From Edaphobacter flagellatus (GTDB lineage Bacteria; Acidobacteriota; Terriglobia; Terriglobales; Acidobacteriaceae), in the NCBI RefSeq assembly GCF_025264665.1, contig NZ_CP073697.1, forward strand, positions 372,001 through 436,000: a stretch of 64,000 nt of DNA. Direction: 5' to 3'. The notes beneath the pieces are model-generated. The model was not told the DNA's origin and did no database searches. It was given only the letters and a program-made list of their open reading frames with translations. Position numbers and translations under genes: made by a program. This document shows, piece by piece, positions 36,389-44,665 of the stretch. Numbering within the stretch: position 1 is the first letter of the stretch; each line of letters opens with the position of its first letter.

Positions 36389-39076
36389 ATGACAACAAAG
36401 CTTGAGACCGCCGCTGCACAGGCCGACTTCACCAGGGAAGTTGCCGAATGGATCGAAGCCTTCGACGAGGTTGTAGCCGGAGATTGGGAGCAGAGCGCTG
36501 AATTGCTGGAAGCTCTCCGCACCCGCGCCCGCGAGGCCGGAGTTCCTGTACCCAGTGAGCTGACGACTCCTTATCAAAATACGATTCCCAAACACGACGA
36601 GGTTCCTTATCCCGGCGATCGTGCGCTGGAGCGGCGCGTCGAGGCTCTGATCCGTTGGAATGCGATGGCGATGGTCCATGGTCAGAATAAGAAAGACGCG
36701 GGCATCGGCGGGCATATTTCCACCTATTCCTCGCTGGCGACGCTTCTTGAGGTCGGCTTCAATCATTTCTTCCGGGCGAAATATTCCAGCCCCACCGGCG
36801 GCGCCGATCTGCCTGGAGATTTCGTCTACTTTCAGGGCCACGCCTCACCCGGCGTCTATGCTCGCGCCTTTCTTGAGGGCCGCTTTGACGAAAAGCGCCT
36901 TAAGAATTTCCGCCACGAGCTTCGTGGTGAGCCTGGCCTGTCGAGCTATCCGCATCCCTGGCTGATGCCGGACTTCTGGCGCTTCCCTACGGTTTCGATG
37001 GGCATCGGGCCATTGAATGCCATCTATCAGGCCCGCTTTATGCGCTATCTCGAAAACCGTGGCCTGATTGAGAAGAGCGACCGCAAGGTATGGGCCTTCG
37101 TCGGTGACGGCGAGACTGACGAGGTCGATTCACTGGGCGCTATCTCGCTCGGCTCGCGCGAGAAGCTTGACAACCTGATCTTCGTCGTCAACTGCAACCT
37201 GCAGCGTCTCGACGGCCCTGTGCGCGGCAACAAGCGCATTATCGACGAACTGGAGGGCATGTTCCGCGGTGCGGGGTGGAACGTCATCAAGGTCGTCTGG
37301 GGTTCGGACTGGGATGAGCTCTTCGAACGCGACCACCAGGGCTTGCTGCTGAAGCGAATGGAAGAGTGTGTCGACGGCGACTACCAAGCCTTCAAGGCCA
37401 AGGGCGGCGCTTACCTGCGTGAGCACTTCTTCGGCAAATATCCGGAGCTGCTGAAACTGGTTGAGGACAAGACCGACGAGCAGCTTGCACGCCTGCACCG
37501 CGGCGGTCATGACCCGGTCAAGATCTACAACGCTTACAAGCGCGCGCTCGAACATAAGGGCGGCCCAACGGTTATTCTTGCCAAAACGGTCAAGGGATAC
37601 GGTCTGGGTTCCACCGAAGCACGTAACGCCTCGCACCAGGAAAAGAAGCTGACGGATGACTCGATGAAGTCGTTCATCGCACGCTTCGAGATTCCGGTTA
37701 CCGAAGAGGACGCCAAGAACGGAGCCTTCCACCGCCCCGACGAATCTGCTCCTGAGATTCAGTACCTCCACGCTCGGCGCGCGGAGCTAGGCGGTTATCT
37801 GCCCAAGCGCGAAGTGCCGAAGATTGAGTTCAAGACACCGGCGCTGGATACGCTGAAGGAGTGGACGAGCGGGTCGAACAACCGTGCAGTCTCCACGACG
37901 ATGGGTTTCGTCAGCCTACTGCGTCACCTGCTGAAGGACCCCTCGTTCGGCCAGCTGGTTGTTCCTATCGTTCCCGACGAAGGACGCACCTTCGGGCTCG
38001 AATCGGTCATCAAGCAGGTCGGCATCTATGCTCCGGAAGGCCAGAAGTATACCCCGCACGACTCCGACATGCTGCTGAGCTACCGCGAGGAGAAGAACGG
38101 GCAGATTCTGGAAGAAGGCATTACTGAGGCTGGTTCGATGGCTTCATTCACGGCGGCGGGAACTGCTTATTCCAACTATCGCCTGCCGATGATTCCCTTC
38201 TACATGTACTATTCGATGTTTGGCTTCCAACGTATCGGCGACATGGCGTGGGCCTTTGCCGATTCGCGCGGCAAGGGCTTCCTGATGGGAGGAACCGCTG
38301 GCCGCACTACCATGCTGGGCGAAGGCTTGCAGCATCAGGACGGTCACAGCCACGTGCTGTCGAGCACCATTCCTACCTGCCTAAGCTACGATCCTGCGTT
38401 TGTATACGAGCTGGCCGTGATTGTGCAGGACGGCCTGCGGCGCATGTACGAAAAAGCAGAAGATTGCTTCTACTACATCACCATGTACAACGAAGATTAT
38501 GCGATGCCACCGATGCCCGAGGGTGTCACCGAAGGCATCCTGCGTGGTTTGTATAAGCTGAAGCCCGCCATCAAGGGTGAGGCCGTCGCGCAGCTCTTCG
38601 GCAGCGGCCCCATTCTGAACGAAGTGCTGCGGGCGCAGGAGATTCTCTCTTCGAAGTATGGCGTTGAGACCGATGTATGGAGCGTCACCAGCTACAGCGA
38701 GCTGCGGCGCGACGCACTCGCCATCGAGCGCTGGAACCGTCTGCATCCTGCAGAAGCGTTGAAGAAGAACTATCTGGAGACGACGCTGGAAGGCGCCAAG
38801 GGGCCGATTATCGCGGCAAGCGATTATATGAAGGTGCTTCCGGATGCGCTTTCGCCGTGGCTTCCTGCAAGGCTGGTCACGCTGGGAACGGACGGGTTCG
38901 GACGCAGCGACAATCGCGAGCACCTGCGTCGACACTTTGAGGTCAATGCCGAAGCTATTGCTGCTGCAACGCTCTCAAGGCTGGCTCGTGACGGCAAGTT
39001 CAAACCCAAGGCCGCCCAGAAGGCTCTGGTTGAACTTGGCGTCGACACTGAAGCAGGCGATCCGGCGCGCGCGTAG
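36389..39076 (+). CDS. aceE: Pyruvate dehydrogenase E1 component (homodimeric AceE)
   Basis: An 895-residue thiamine-diphosphate enzyme that decarboxylates pyruvate and acetylates the lipoyl groups of E2. Its length and single-chain form are those of the AceE type rather than alpha2beta2. The ThDP motif GDGETDEVDS lies near residue 237, and HGQNKKDAGIGGHISTY and GRTTMLGEGLQHQDGHSH are strongly AceE-like. GGGAG precedes the ATG. No E2 (aceF) or E3 (lpd) gene follows; instead a long hairpin and a degenerate E1-alpha-like gene do. Confidence 0.96.
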   Translation: MTTKLETAAAQADFTREVAEWIEAFDEVVAGDWEQSAELLEALRTRAREAGVPVPSELTTPYQNTIPKHDEVPYPGDRALERRVEALIRWNAMAMVHGQNKKDAGIGGHISTYSSLATLLEVGFNHFFRAKYSSPTGGADLPGDFVYFQGHASPGVYARAFLEGRFDEKRLKNFRHELRGEPGLSSYPHPWLMPDFWRFPTVSMGIGPLNAIYQARFMRYLENRGLIEKSDRKVWAFVGDGETDEVDSLGAISLGSREKLDNLIFVVNCNLQRLDGPVRGNKRIIDELEGMFRGAGWNVIKVVWGSDWDELFERDHQGLLLKRMEECVDGDYQAFKAKGGAYLREHFFGKYPELLKLVEDKTDEQLARLHRGGHDPVKIYNAYKRALEHKGGPTVILAKTVKGYGLGSTEARNASHQEKKLTDDSMKSFIARFEIPVTEEDAKNGAFHRPDESAPEIQYLHARRAELGGYLPKREVPKIEFKTPALDTLKEWTSGSNNRAVSTTMGFVSLLRHLLKDPSFGQLVVPIVPDEGRTFGLESVIKQVGIYAPEGQKYTPHDSDMLLSYREEKNGQILEEGITEAGSMASFTAAGTAYSNYRLPMIPFYMYYSMFGFQRIGDMAWAFADSRGKGFLMGGTAGRTTMLGEGLQHQDGHSHVLSSTIPTCLSYDPAFVYELAVIVQDGLRRMYEKAEDCFYYITMYNEDYAMPPMPEGVTEGILRGLYKLKPAIKGEAVAQLFGSGPILNEVLRAQEILSSKYGVETDVWSVTSYSELRRDALAIERWNRLHPAEALKKNYLETTLEGAKGPIIAASDYMKVLPDALSPWLPARLVTLGTDGFGRSDNREHLRRHFEVNAEAIAAATLSRLARDGKFKPKAAQKALVELGVDTEAGDPARA

Positions 39077-39104
39077 GACAGCTACATTAGTAATTAGCAT
39101 CAGG

Positions 39105-39136
39105 ACAGAGAGGGTTCCACACGGAACCCTCTCTGT
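39105..39136 (+). terminator. Perfect 14-bp hairpin between aceE and the E1-alpha-like gene
   Basis: ACAGAGAGGGTTCC / GGAACCCTCTCTGT with loop ACAC, 28 bases after aceE. No T-run follows, so it may be an attenuator, an mRNA stabiliser or a Rho-assisted terminator. The RBS of the next gene begins right after it. Confidence 0.5.
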
Positions 39137-39157
39137 GTATGGAGAGACAGGACGAAG

Positions 39158-40012
39158 ATGGCAGTCAAGGACAAAAAAGAGGCGGGCGAGAATCCTCTTG
39201 TACCCAATGCAAAGTTACGTGCCATGTACGTGGCCATGATTGAAGCGAGGACTTTGGAGGACACCGCGACAGCGAAGGCTCGCGGCAAAGGCCGCAGGCT
39301 GAAACTCACTTCGATTCGCGGTCAGGAAGCCGTCCGCACCAGTACCGCGATCGAGCTTGGAGCAGATGATCTGATCAGCGACTATGCTCCCAGCGCGGGT
39401 ATGGGTTCGATCCTCGGCGATGATCCGATCGGCCTTCTTAAGGCTTTCTCCTCCGGCAAGAACAAGAAGATACCTCGCCTTCTCCCAACGATCGAAGACT
39501 CTGAACAGCGCGTAGAGATGGCGATCGGTGCAGCTCTTGCTTTGAAGACACAGGGACGCCAGGGTGTTGTTGTCGTCTATATCGGCAAGAATGAGTTGAG
39601 CTCGCAAGCTTACGCCAGGCTGCTAAAGCCAGCGGCCCATTACGAACTCCCGATCATCTTCGTTGTCCTGCCTGGTATGTCACGCCGCAAAGACGATGAC
39701 GATCTTGCCGTGGTTGCGAAGATGGCGGGGAAATCGGGGGTTCCCGGGATTCCCGTCGATTCCTGCGATGCGGTTGCACTTTACCGTGTTACGCAGGAAT
39801 CTCTGGGCCGTACACGCAGCGGAGATGGTCCGGTATTAATCGAATGCGTGTTCTGGCCCACTGCACGCAACTCAAAAAGCGCGCTCTCCGATCCAATGGA
39901 ACATATGGAACAGTTCCTGCTCGGCCGTAAGATCGTGACGCCAGCATGGCTCAAGCAGGCCTCCAAAGCTGCTCGCAGGCGGCTTAAAACCATACGAAGA
40001 GCATCAAAGTAG
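39158..40012 (+). CDS. Degenerate thiamine-diphosphate dehydrogenase E1-alpha-like protein
   Basis: A 284-residue protein with the fold of the alpha subunit of branched-chain/pyruvate dehydrogenase E1. SIRGQEAVRTSTAIELGADD (residues ~52-71) and SDYAPSAGM follow the canonical layout. The ThDP-binding motif is lost: where active enzymes have GDG...N, this has YIGKNELSSQAY (141-152) followed by PIIFVVLPGMS. No beta-subunit partner is adjacent, and the C-terminus is basic (KAARRRLKTIRRASK). It is probably catalytically inactive, perhaps structural or regulatory for AceE encoded just upstream; that role is inference. Confidence 0.72.
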   Translation: MAVKDKKEAGENPLVPNAKLRAMYVAMIEARTLEDTATAKARGKGRRLKLTSIRGQEAVRTSTAIELGADDLISDYAPSAGMGSILGDDPIGLLKAFSSGKNKKIPRLLPTIEDSEQRVEMAIGAALALKTQGRQGVVVVYIGKNELSSQAYARLLKPAAHYELPIIFVVLPGMSRRKDDDDLAVVAKMAGKSGVPGIPVDSCDAVALYRVTQESLGRTRSGDGPVLIECVFWPTARNSKSALSDPMEHMEQFLLGRKIVTPAWLKQASKAARRRLKTIRRASK

Positions 40013-40119
40013 GTACACGAGGGAGTTGAATCGGATAACAGGCATGGGATGCCGTGCCCCCGTGAGAACCCTCAAAGACTACACTTGAAGTAGCGGACCA
40101 CAGTCATTTTGAGGTGCAT

Positions 40120-42045
40120 TTGCAGATCAGAACATTCCTCCCCATCTGCTGTTTGCTCGCAGGGACTCTGACGGCAGCAGTTGCCCAGGCTCCCTCGACC
40201 TCCCAACAGACGCCACCATCTGCGCCAGAAGCCACACCGCTGTCACCTGATCAGGTACCCTCTCGCCCTGCATACGATCCTGATCAACAAAAACAACAAA
40301 ATTCTGCACCTGCAGCTCCACCTCCAGCGCCGACACTGCCTCCGACTCCTCCGCCGGCTCCAACAACTCCCGAGAAACCTTACACTGCCTTTCAGGCCTA
40401 CCAGCCCGTGGATGAGATGCAGAACCAGCAGAACGCCCTTGGTTCTGCGTATATTCCCGTCGATAACTGGGTCTATCCGGCAATGCTGCGCCTCTATTCG
40501 ATGGGTTTCCTCGACACGCCTTTTATTGGGATGCGTCCGTGGACACGGCGAAGCGCCATGCATATGCTGCAAGCCGCGCAGCGGGACATTATCAACAGCA
40601 ATAACGAGGAGGCCCAGGACATCCTCGATAAGTTGCTTCACGAGCTTAACGCTGAATCGCCCGCCGGGTTCACGAACCGGGGACTCGTCTATGGAATGCA
40701 GTCCGTCTATACGCGAGTCACGGGCATCGGTGGGCCGATTCTGCGCGATAGCTTCCATCTTGGACAGACGATGTATAACGACTACGCGCGTCCCTTTGAA
40801 TCCGGCTTCAATAACGTGACCGGCTTCTCTACGCTGAACGAAGCAGGGCGCTTTTCCTTATACATTCGTGGCGAGTACCAACATGCACCTCGGGGAACGG
40901 GATACTCGTACAGTCTGGCAAATTTTCTCTCTACGCAGGACTACGTCAAGCCATACGCACCGCCGAATCGCCCTCAGGACACCATTCCTGAAGGCCCGCT
41001 TCCCGCTCAAAACTACTTCCGTCTGATCGAAGCCAATCTCTCGTTTCATCTTCTAGGCCACGAAATCTCCGGCGGTAAGAGCGACGCATGGCTTAGCCCG
41101 GCACAGGGTGGCGCATTGGCGTGGTCCAACAATGCGGAAAATATTTATTCTTTCCGCATCAACCGCGTCGAACCGCTCCATATTCCCCTTGTATCAAAAC
41201 TGCTCGGCCCCGTACGCTATGACTTCTTTTATGGAAGCCTGAAGGGGCATACTGCGCCGAACAGTCCCTACGTGCACTCAGAAAAATTTTCCTTCCATCC
41301 AACCAGCAACTTCGAATTCGGCTTTCAAAGGACCATCATCTTCGGGGGTGCGGGTCACGCTCCCGTCACTCTGCATACCTTCCTGAAGGGCTTCTTTGAT
41401 ATTAACGACACCACGGCTGCTGAGAAATATTCTCGCGACGACCCCGGCGCACGCTACAGCAACTTTACCTTTTCCTACCGGCTGCCCTTCGTGCGCAAAT
41501 ACGCCACCTTATACGCTGACACCATCACCCACGATGACGTTACGCCTATCAGTGCTCCCCGCCGTGCCGGCTATCGCCCCGGCCTCTATATCTCACACTT
41601 TCCAGGACGCTTGCAGCCTCTCGATCTTCGCGTCGAGGCCGCCGTCACCGACTATGCCACTTCCAAGAGTCAGGGGGGCTATGGCCAGTATTGGGAGGTC
41701 ATCCAAAACCAGGGCTACACCAACAAAGGCTTCATCATGGGCGACTGGATCGGCCGCGAAGCGAAAGGTGGCAACGCCTGGCTTACCTGGCACCTCTCCG
41801 GCAATGAATGGATTCAGTTGGAGTATCTGAACAAGAAGACGCCGAAAGACTTTATCCCGGGCGGAACGACCCAGAATCAGTTCAAGGCCAGCTTCGTCAA
41901 ACGGTTCGGCCCTGACATCGAGCTGAATTCCTGGGTGCAATACGAAGGCTGGAAGGCTCCGATTTACAAGACAGGCAAACAGAGCAATACCGCCGTATCC
42001 TTCCAGCTCACGTGGTATCCGCAGCTCAAGCGGTACCCGCAATAA
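40120..42045 (+). CDS. Wzi-like capsule assembly outer-membrane protein
   Basis: About 641 residues. A signal peptide (~1-25, ending VAQA) is followed by a Pro/Gln-rich low-complexity stretch to ~100, then a Wzi-type domain: SAYIPVDNWVYPAMLRLYSMG, RPWTRRSAMHML, and a barrel of repeated amphipathic strands with GGKSDAWLSP and GFQRTIIFGG. Wzi proteins bind capsular polysaccharide at the cell surface. The start is uncertain: TTG 40120 has GAGG at good spacing, GTG 40114 overlaps that RBS. It heads the polysaccharide region and converges on the uxs gene with 11 bases between stops. Confidence 0.82.
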   Translation: MQIRTFLPICCLLAGTLTAAVAQAPSTSQQTPPSAPEATPLSPDQVPSRPAYDPDQQKQQNSAPAAPPPAPTLPPTPPPAPTTPEKPYTAFQAYQPVDEMQNQQNALGSAYIPVDNWVYPAMLRLYSMGFLDTPFIGMRPWTRRSAMHMLQAAQRDIINSNNEEAQDILDKLLHELNAESPAGFTNRGLVYGMQSVYTRVTGIGGPILRDSFHLGQTMYNDYARPFESGFNNVTGFSTLNEAGRFSLYIRGEYQHAPRGTGYSYSLANFLSTQDYVKPYAPPNRPQDTIPEGPLPAQNYFRLIEANLSFHLLGHEISGGKSDAWLSPAQGGALAWSNNAENIYSFRINRVEPLHIPLVSKLLGPVRYDFFYGSLKGHTAPNSPYVHSEKFSFHPTSNFEFGFQRTIIFGGAGHAPVTLHTFLKGFFDINDTTAAEKYSRDDPGARYSNFTFSYRLPFVRKYATLYADTITHDDVTPISAPRRAGYRPGLYISHFPGRLQPLDLRVEAAVTDYATSKSQGGYGQYWEVIQNQGYTNKGFIMGDWIGREAKGGNAWLTWHLSGNEWIQLEYLNKKTPKDFIPGGTTQNQFKASFVKRFGPDIELNSWVQYEGWKAPIYKTGKQSNTAVSFQLTWYPQLKRYPQ

Positions 42046-42056
42046 AACGGGCATCC

Positions 42057-42995
42057 TTACTTCGTGCTGGCTTTGAAGTACTCCAGTGACCGCTCCAGTC
42101 CTTCACGCAGTGGAACCTTTGGCTCCCACCCAAGCAGAGTTTTAGCACGGGTAATATCCGGGCGGCGGCGCGTAGGATCGTCCTGCGGCAGAGGCTTACG
42201 AACGATCTCGGACTTCGAGCCTGTAACGGCAAGCACCTCGTGCGCGCACTCCAGAATCGTCCACTCGATGGGATTGCCAATGTTCACCGGCAGGTGTTCG
42301 TCGGAACGAGAGAGACGCACGATACCCTCGATCAAGTCGGAGACATAGCAGAAGCTGCGCGTTTGTGAGCCATCCCCGTATATCGTCAGCGGCTCGCCCT
42401 GCAGAGCCTGAATCATGAAGTTGGAGATAACGCGGCCATCGTTCGCCTGCAGCCGCGGACCATACGTATTAAAGATGCGAACCAGATGCGTATTGACACC
42501 ATAGTAGCGGTGATACGCCATCACTGCAGCCTCGGAGAATCGCTTGGCTTCGTCATACACCGAGCGTGGCCCAATCGGGTTCACATTGCCCCAGTACGTT
42601 TCAACCTGCGGATGAACTTCGGGATCTCCGTAGCATTCTGATGTTGAGGCATGTAGGTATCCGGCGTTGTACTTTCGTGCAACGTCAAGTGTGTTGAAGG
42701 TTCCCGAAGAACCAACATGCAGCGTCTCAATGCCCAAGCGGGTGTAATCGACCGGACTCGCAGGCGAAGCAAGGTTGAAAACATAGTCGACCTTTCCCGG
42801 GTCGAAAGCCTTTGTAATGTCCTGCTCGATGAAGCGAAATCTAGGCTCTCCCGAGAGATGATTCAGATTCGCCCGGTTTCCGGTCGACAGATTATCAACG
42901 CCAATGACATGATGCCCTTCAGCCAGCAGAGTGTCGCACAGATGCGACCCTAGAAACCCTGCTGCTCCCGTTACAAGAATGGTTTGCGACGCCAT
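42057..42995 (-). CDS. uxs: UDP-glucuronate decarboxylase (UDP-xylose synthase)
   Basis: A 312-residue extended SDR enzyme converting UDP-glucuronate to UDP-xylose. Landmarks: NAD motif [10 protein letters not shown] (~9-18), [12 protein letters not shown], the active-site [12 protein letters not shown] and YDEAKR, and RIFNTYGPR. The combination is typical of UXS rather than epimerases. ATG 42995 has AAAGG 6 bases upstream and is preferred to ATG 43016. It lies about 110 bases downstream of ugd on the same strand, which makes the substrate, so the two genes form one pathway. Confidence 0.92.
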   Translation of the reverse strand: MASQTILVTGAAGFLGSHLCDTLLAEGHHVIGVDNLSTGNRANLNHLSGEPRFRFIEQDITKAFDPGKVDYVFNLASPASPVDYTRLGIETLHVGSSGTFNTLDVARKYNAGYLHASTSECYGDPEVHPQVETYWGNVNPIGPRSVYDEAKRFSEAAVMAYHRYYGVNTHLVRIFNTYGPRLQANDGRVISNFMIQALQGEPLTIYGDGSQTRSFCYVSDLIEGIVRLSRSDEHLPVNIGNPIEWTILECAHEVLAVTGSKSEIVRKPLPQDDPTRRRPDITRAKTLLGWEPKVPLREGLERSLEYFKASTK

Positions 42996-43103
42996 GAATA
43001 CCTTTCTGTGTCTCAAATAGACGAGGCCAGCGATGCGGCCCCTGTGGCCGGTATGGTCGTATACGGTTTCGGTTTTGGCGCAAATCGCGTCATTGAGCCC
43101 CGA

Positions 43104-44516
43104 TTATCTCGACGGTGCCGAGGCCAGATCGCGGACCGGGTATGCTGCCGGCCTGCCGACACTGAGATAGGTAAATCCATGCTCAGTCATCGCGTGCGGG
43201 TCATACAGGTTACGTCCATCAATCACGATGGGGTAACGGAGTGCCTGATTCAGCCGCTTGAGGTCAAGCTCTGCAAACTCCGGCCAATCTGTAAGGATCA
43301 ATAATGCGTCGGCATCGGCTGCCGCGTCGTACGCTTCGTCCACATAACGCAGCGTGGCACTCGCCGGTAGAATCTGCTCCGTGCGTTTTGCTGCGGCCGG
43401 ATCAAAGGCGGAGATGGAACACCCCTCCGCGAGAAGCATCTTGACGATCTCGATGGCGGGTGACTCGCGGATATCGTCCGTCTCGCCCTTGAACGCTAAG
43501 CCAAGCACACCCAGCTTCTTACCGCGAAGGTTCCATAGCGCCGAACGCACCTTGCTGACAAAGCGCTTCTTCTGCTGAGCATTAATCTTTTCCACTTCGC
43601 TCAACAAGCTGAAGTCCACACCCATCTGATCGGCTACGGAACGAAAAGCCGCTACATCTTTCGGAAAGCATGATCCGCCGTAGCCAATGCCCGGACGGAG
43701 AAACTTCGGGCCTATACGGGTATCCAGCCCCATGCCCTTAGCAACCTGTTCCACGTTCGCGTTTGCGGCCTCACAGAGATTCGAGACAGCATTGATGAAC
43801 GAAATCTTCATTGCAAGAAATGCGTTCGATGCATGTTTGATGATCTCTGCGCTCTTAGTCGAAGTCATCAGCAAAGGAGGTGGCTCGGAAACGCTGCAGA
43901 AGCCAGGAATACCATCCGCACGCTGATAATATTCACCGTTCGTCAGCGGAGCATAGATGTCTTTCAGGATGGCGCCGGCGCGCTCGCTATCCGCTCCTAC
44001 GACAATACGGTCCGGATGAAGGAAGTCGGCTACAGCTGTTCCCTCACGCAGAAACTCCGGGTTTGAAACCACGTCGAACAAGCTATGATCGACGCCGTTA
44101 CGCTCCATAGCGCGGCTGATCCACTCGTTCGTATACACCGGAACCGTGCTCTTCTCGACAATCACTTTATAGCTGTCAATCGAGCGTGCGATCTCACAAG
44201 CCACGGCCTCTACATAAGAAAGGTCCGCATCGCCAGTTTCGCTCTGAGGAGTTCCGACCGCAATAAAGATCGCTGCACACTTCCTGGTTGCATCGGCCAG
44301 ATCTGTCGTAAAACGAACACGTCCATTACGGTATCTGGAGAGAAGTTCCGGGAGATAATGCTCGTGGATCAGGGTGTCGCCGCCCTGCAGCGCAACAACC
44401 TTGCGCTCGTCGTTATCCACACAGATGACCTCGTGTCCCATCTCAGCAAAACAGACCGCTGCTACAAGACCCACGTATCCAGAGCCAACAACTGCAATTG
44501 AAATAGATTTACTCAT
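43104..44516 (-). CDS. ugd: UDP-glucose 6-dehydrogenase
   Basis: A 470-residue NAD-dependent enzyme oxidising UDP-glucose to UDP-glucuronate. The N-terminal Rossmann motif is VVGSGYVGLV, the catalytic cysteine lies in GYGGSCFPKD (near residue 277), and SNPEFLREG and GLAFKGETDDIRESPA are family signatures. It feeds the adjacent UDP-xylose synthase and any glucuronate-containing polymer. It is divergent from the Wzc-type gene, with a good promoter in the shared intergenic region. Confidence 0.95.
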   Translation of the reverse strand: MSKSISIAVVGSGYVGLVAAVCFAEMGHEVICVDNDERKVVALQGGDTLIHEHYLPELLSRYRNGRVRFTTDLADATRKCAAIFIAVGTPQSETGDADLSYVEAVACEIARSIDSYKVIVEKSTVPVYTNEWISRAMERNGVDHSLFDVVSNPEFLREGTAVADFLHPDRIVVGADSERAGAILKDIYAPLTNGEYYQRADGIPGFCSVSEPPPLLMTSTKSAEIIKHASNAFLAMKISFINAVSNLCEAANANVEQVAKGMGLDTRIGPKFLRPGIGYGGSCFPKDVAAFRSVADQMGVDFSLLSEVEKINAQQKKRFVSKVRSALWNLRGKKLGVLGLAFKGETDDIRESPAIEIVKMLLAEGCSISAFDPAAAKRTEQILPASATLRYVDEAYDAAADADALLILTDWPEFAELDLKRLNQALRYPIVIDGRNLYDPHAMTEHGFTYLSVGRPAAYPVRDLASAPSR

Positions 44517-44561
44517 AGTGTTTTGGGGAGTACATTTGCAGCTTTAATGCTGCTATTAAAA

Positions 44562-44589
44562 AGCATAAATTAGTCTGATGCATTTTCAA
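44562..44589 (-). promoter_or_regulatory. Probable promoter of ugd-uxs
   Basis: Minus strand TTGAAA (44589-44584) and TATGCT (44567-44562), spacer 16, about 45 bases before the ugd start in an AT-rich divergent region. Confidence 0.55.
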
Positions 44590-44665
44590 TGAATAGAGAG
44601 GGTTACCTGGGCATTCTTTATTTTCTTCACCTGACTCTGCTCGAGGTCTTGATAGACTAGTGCCA

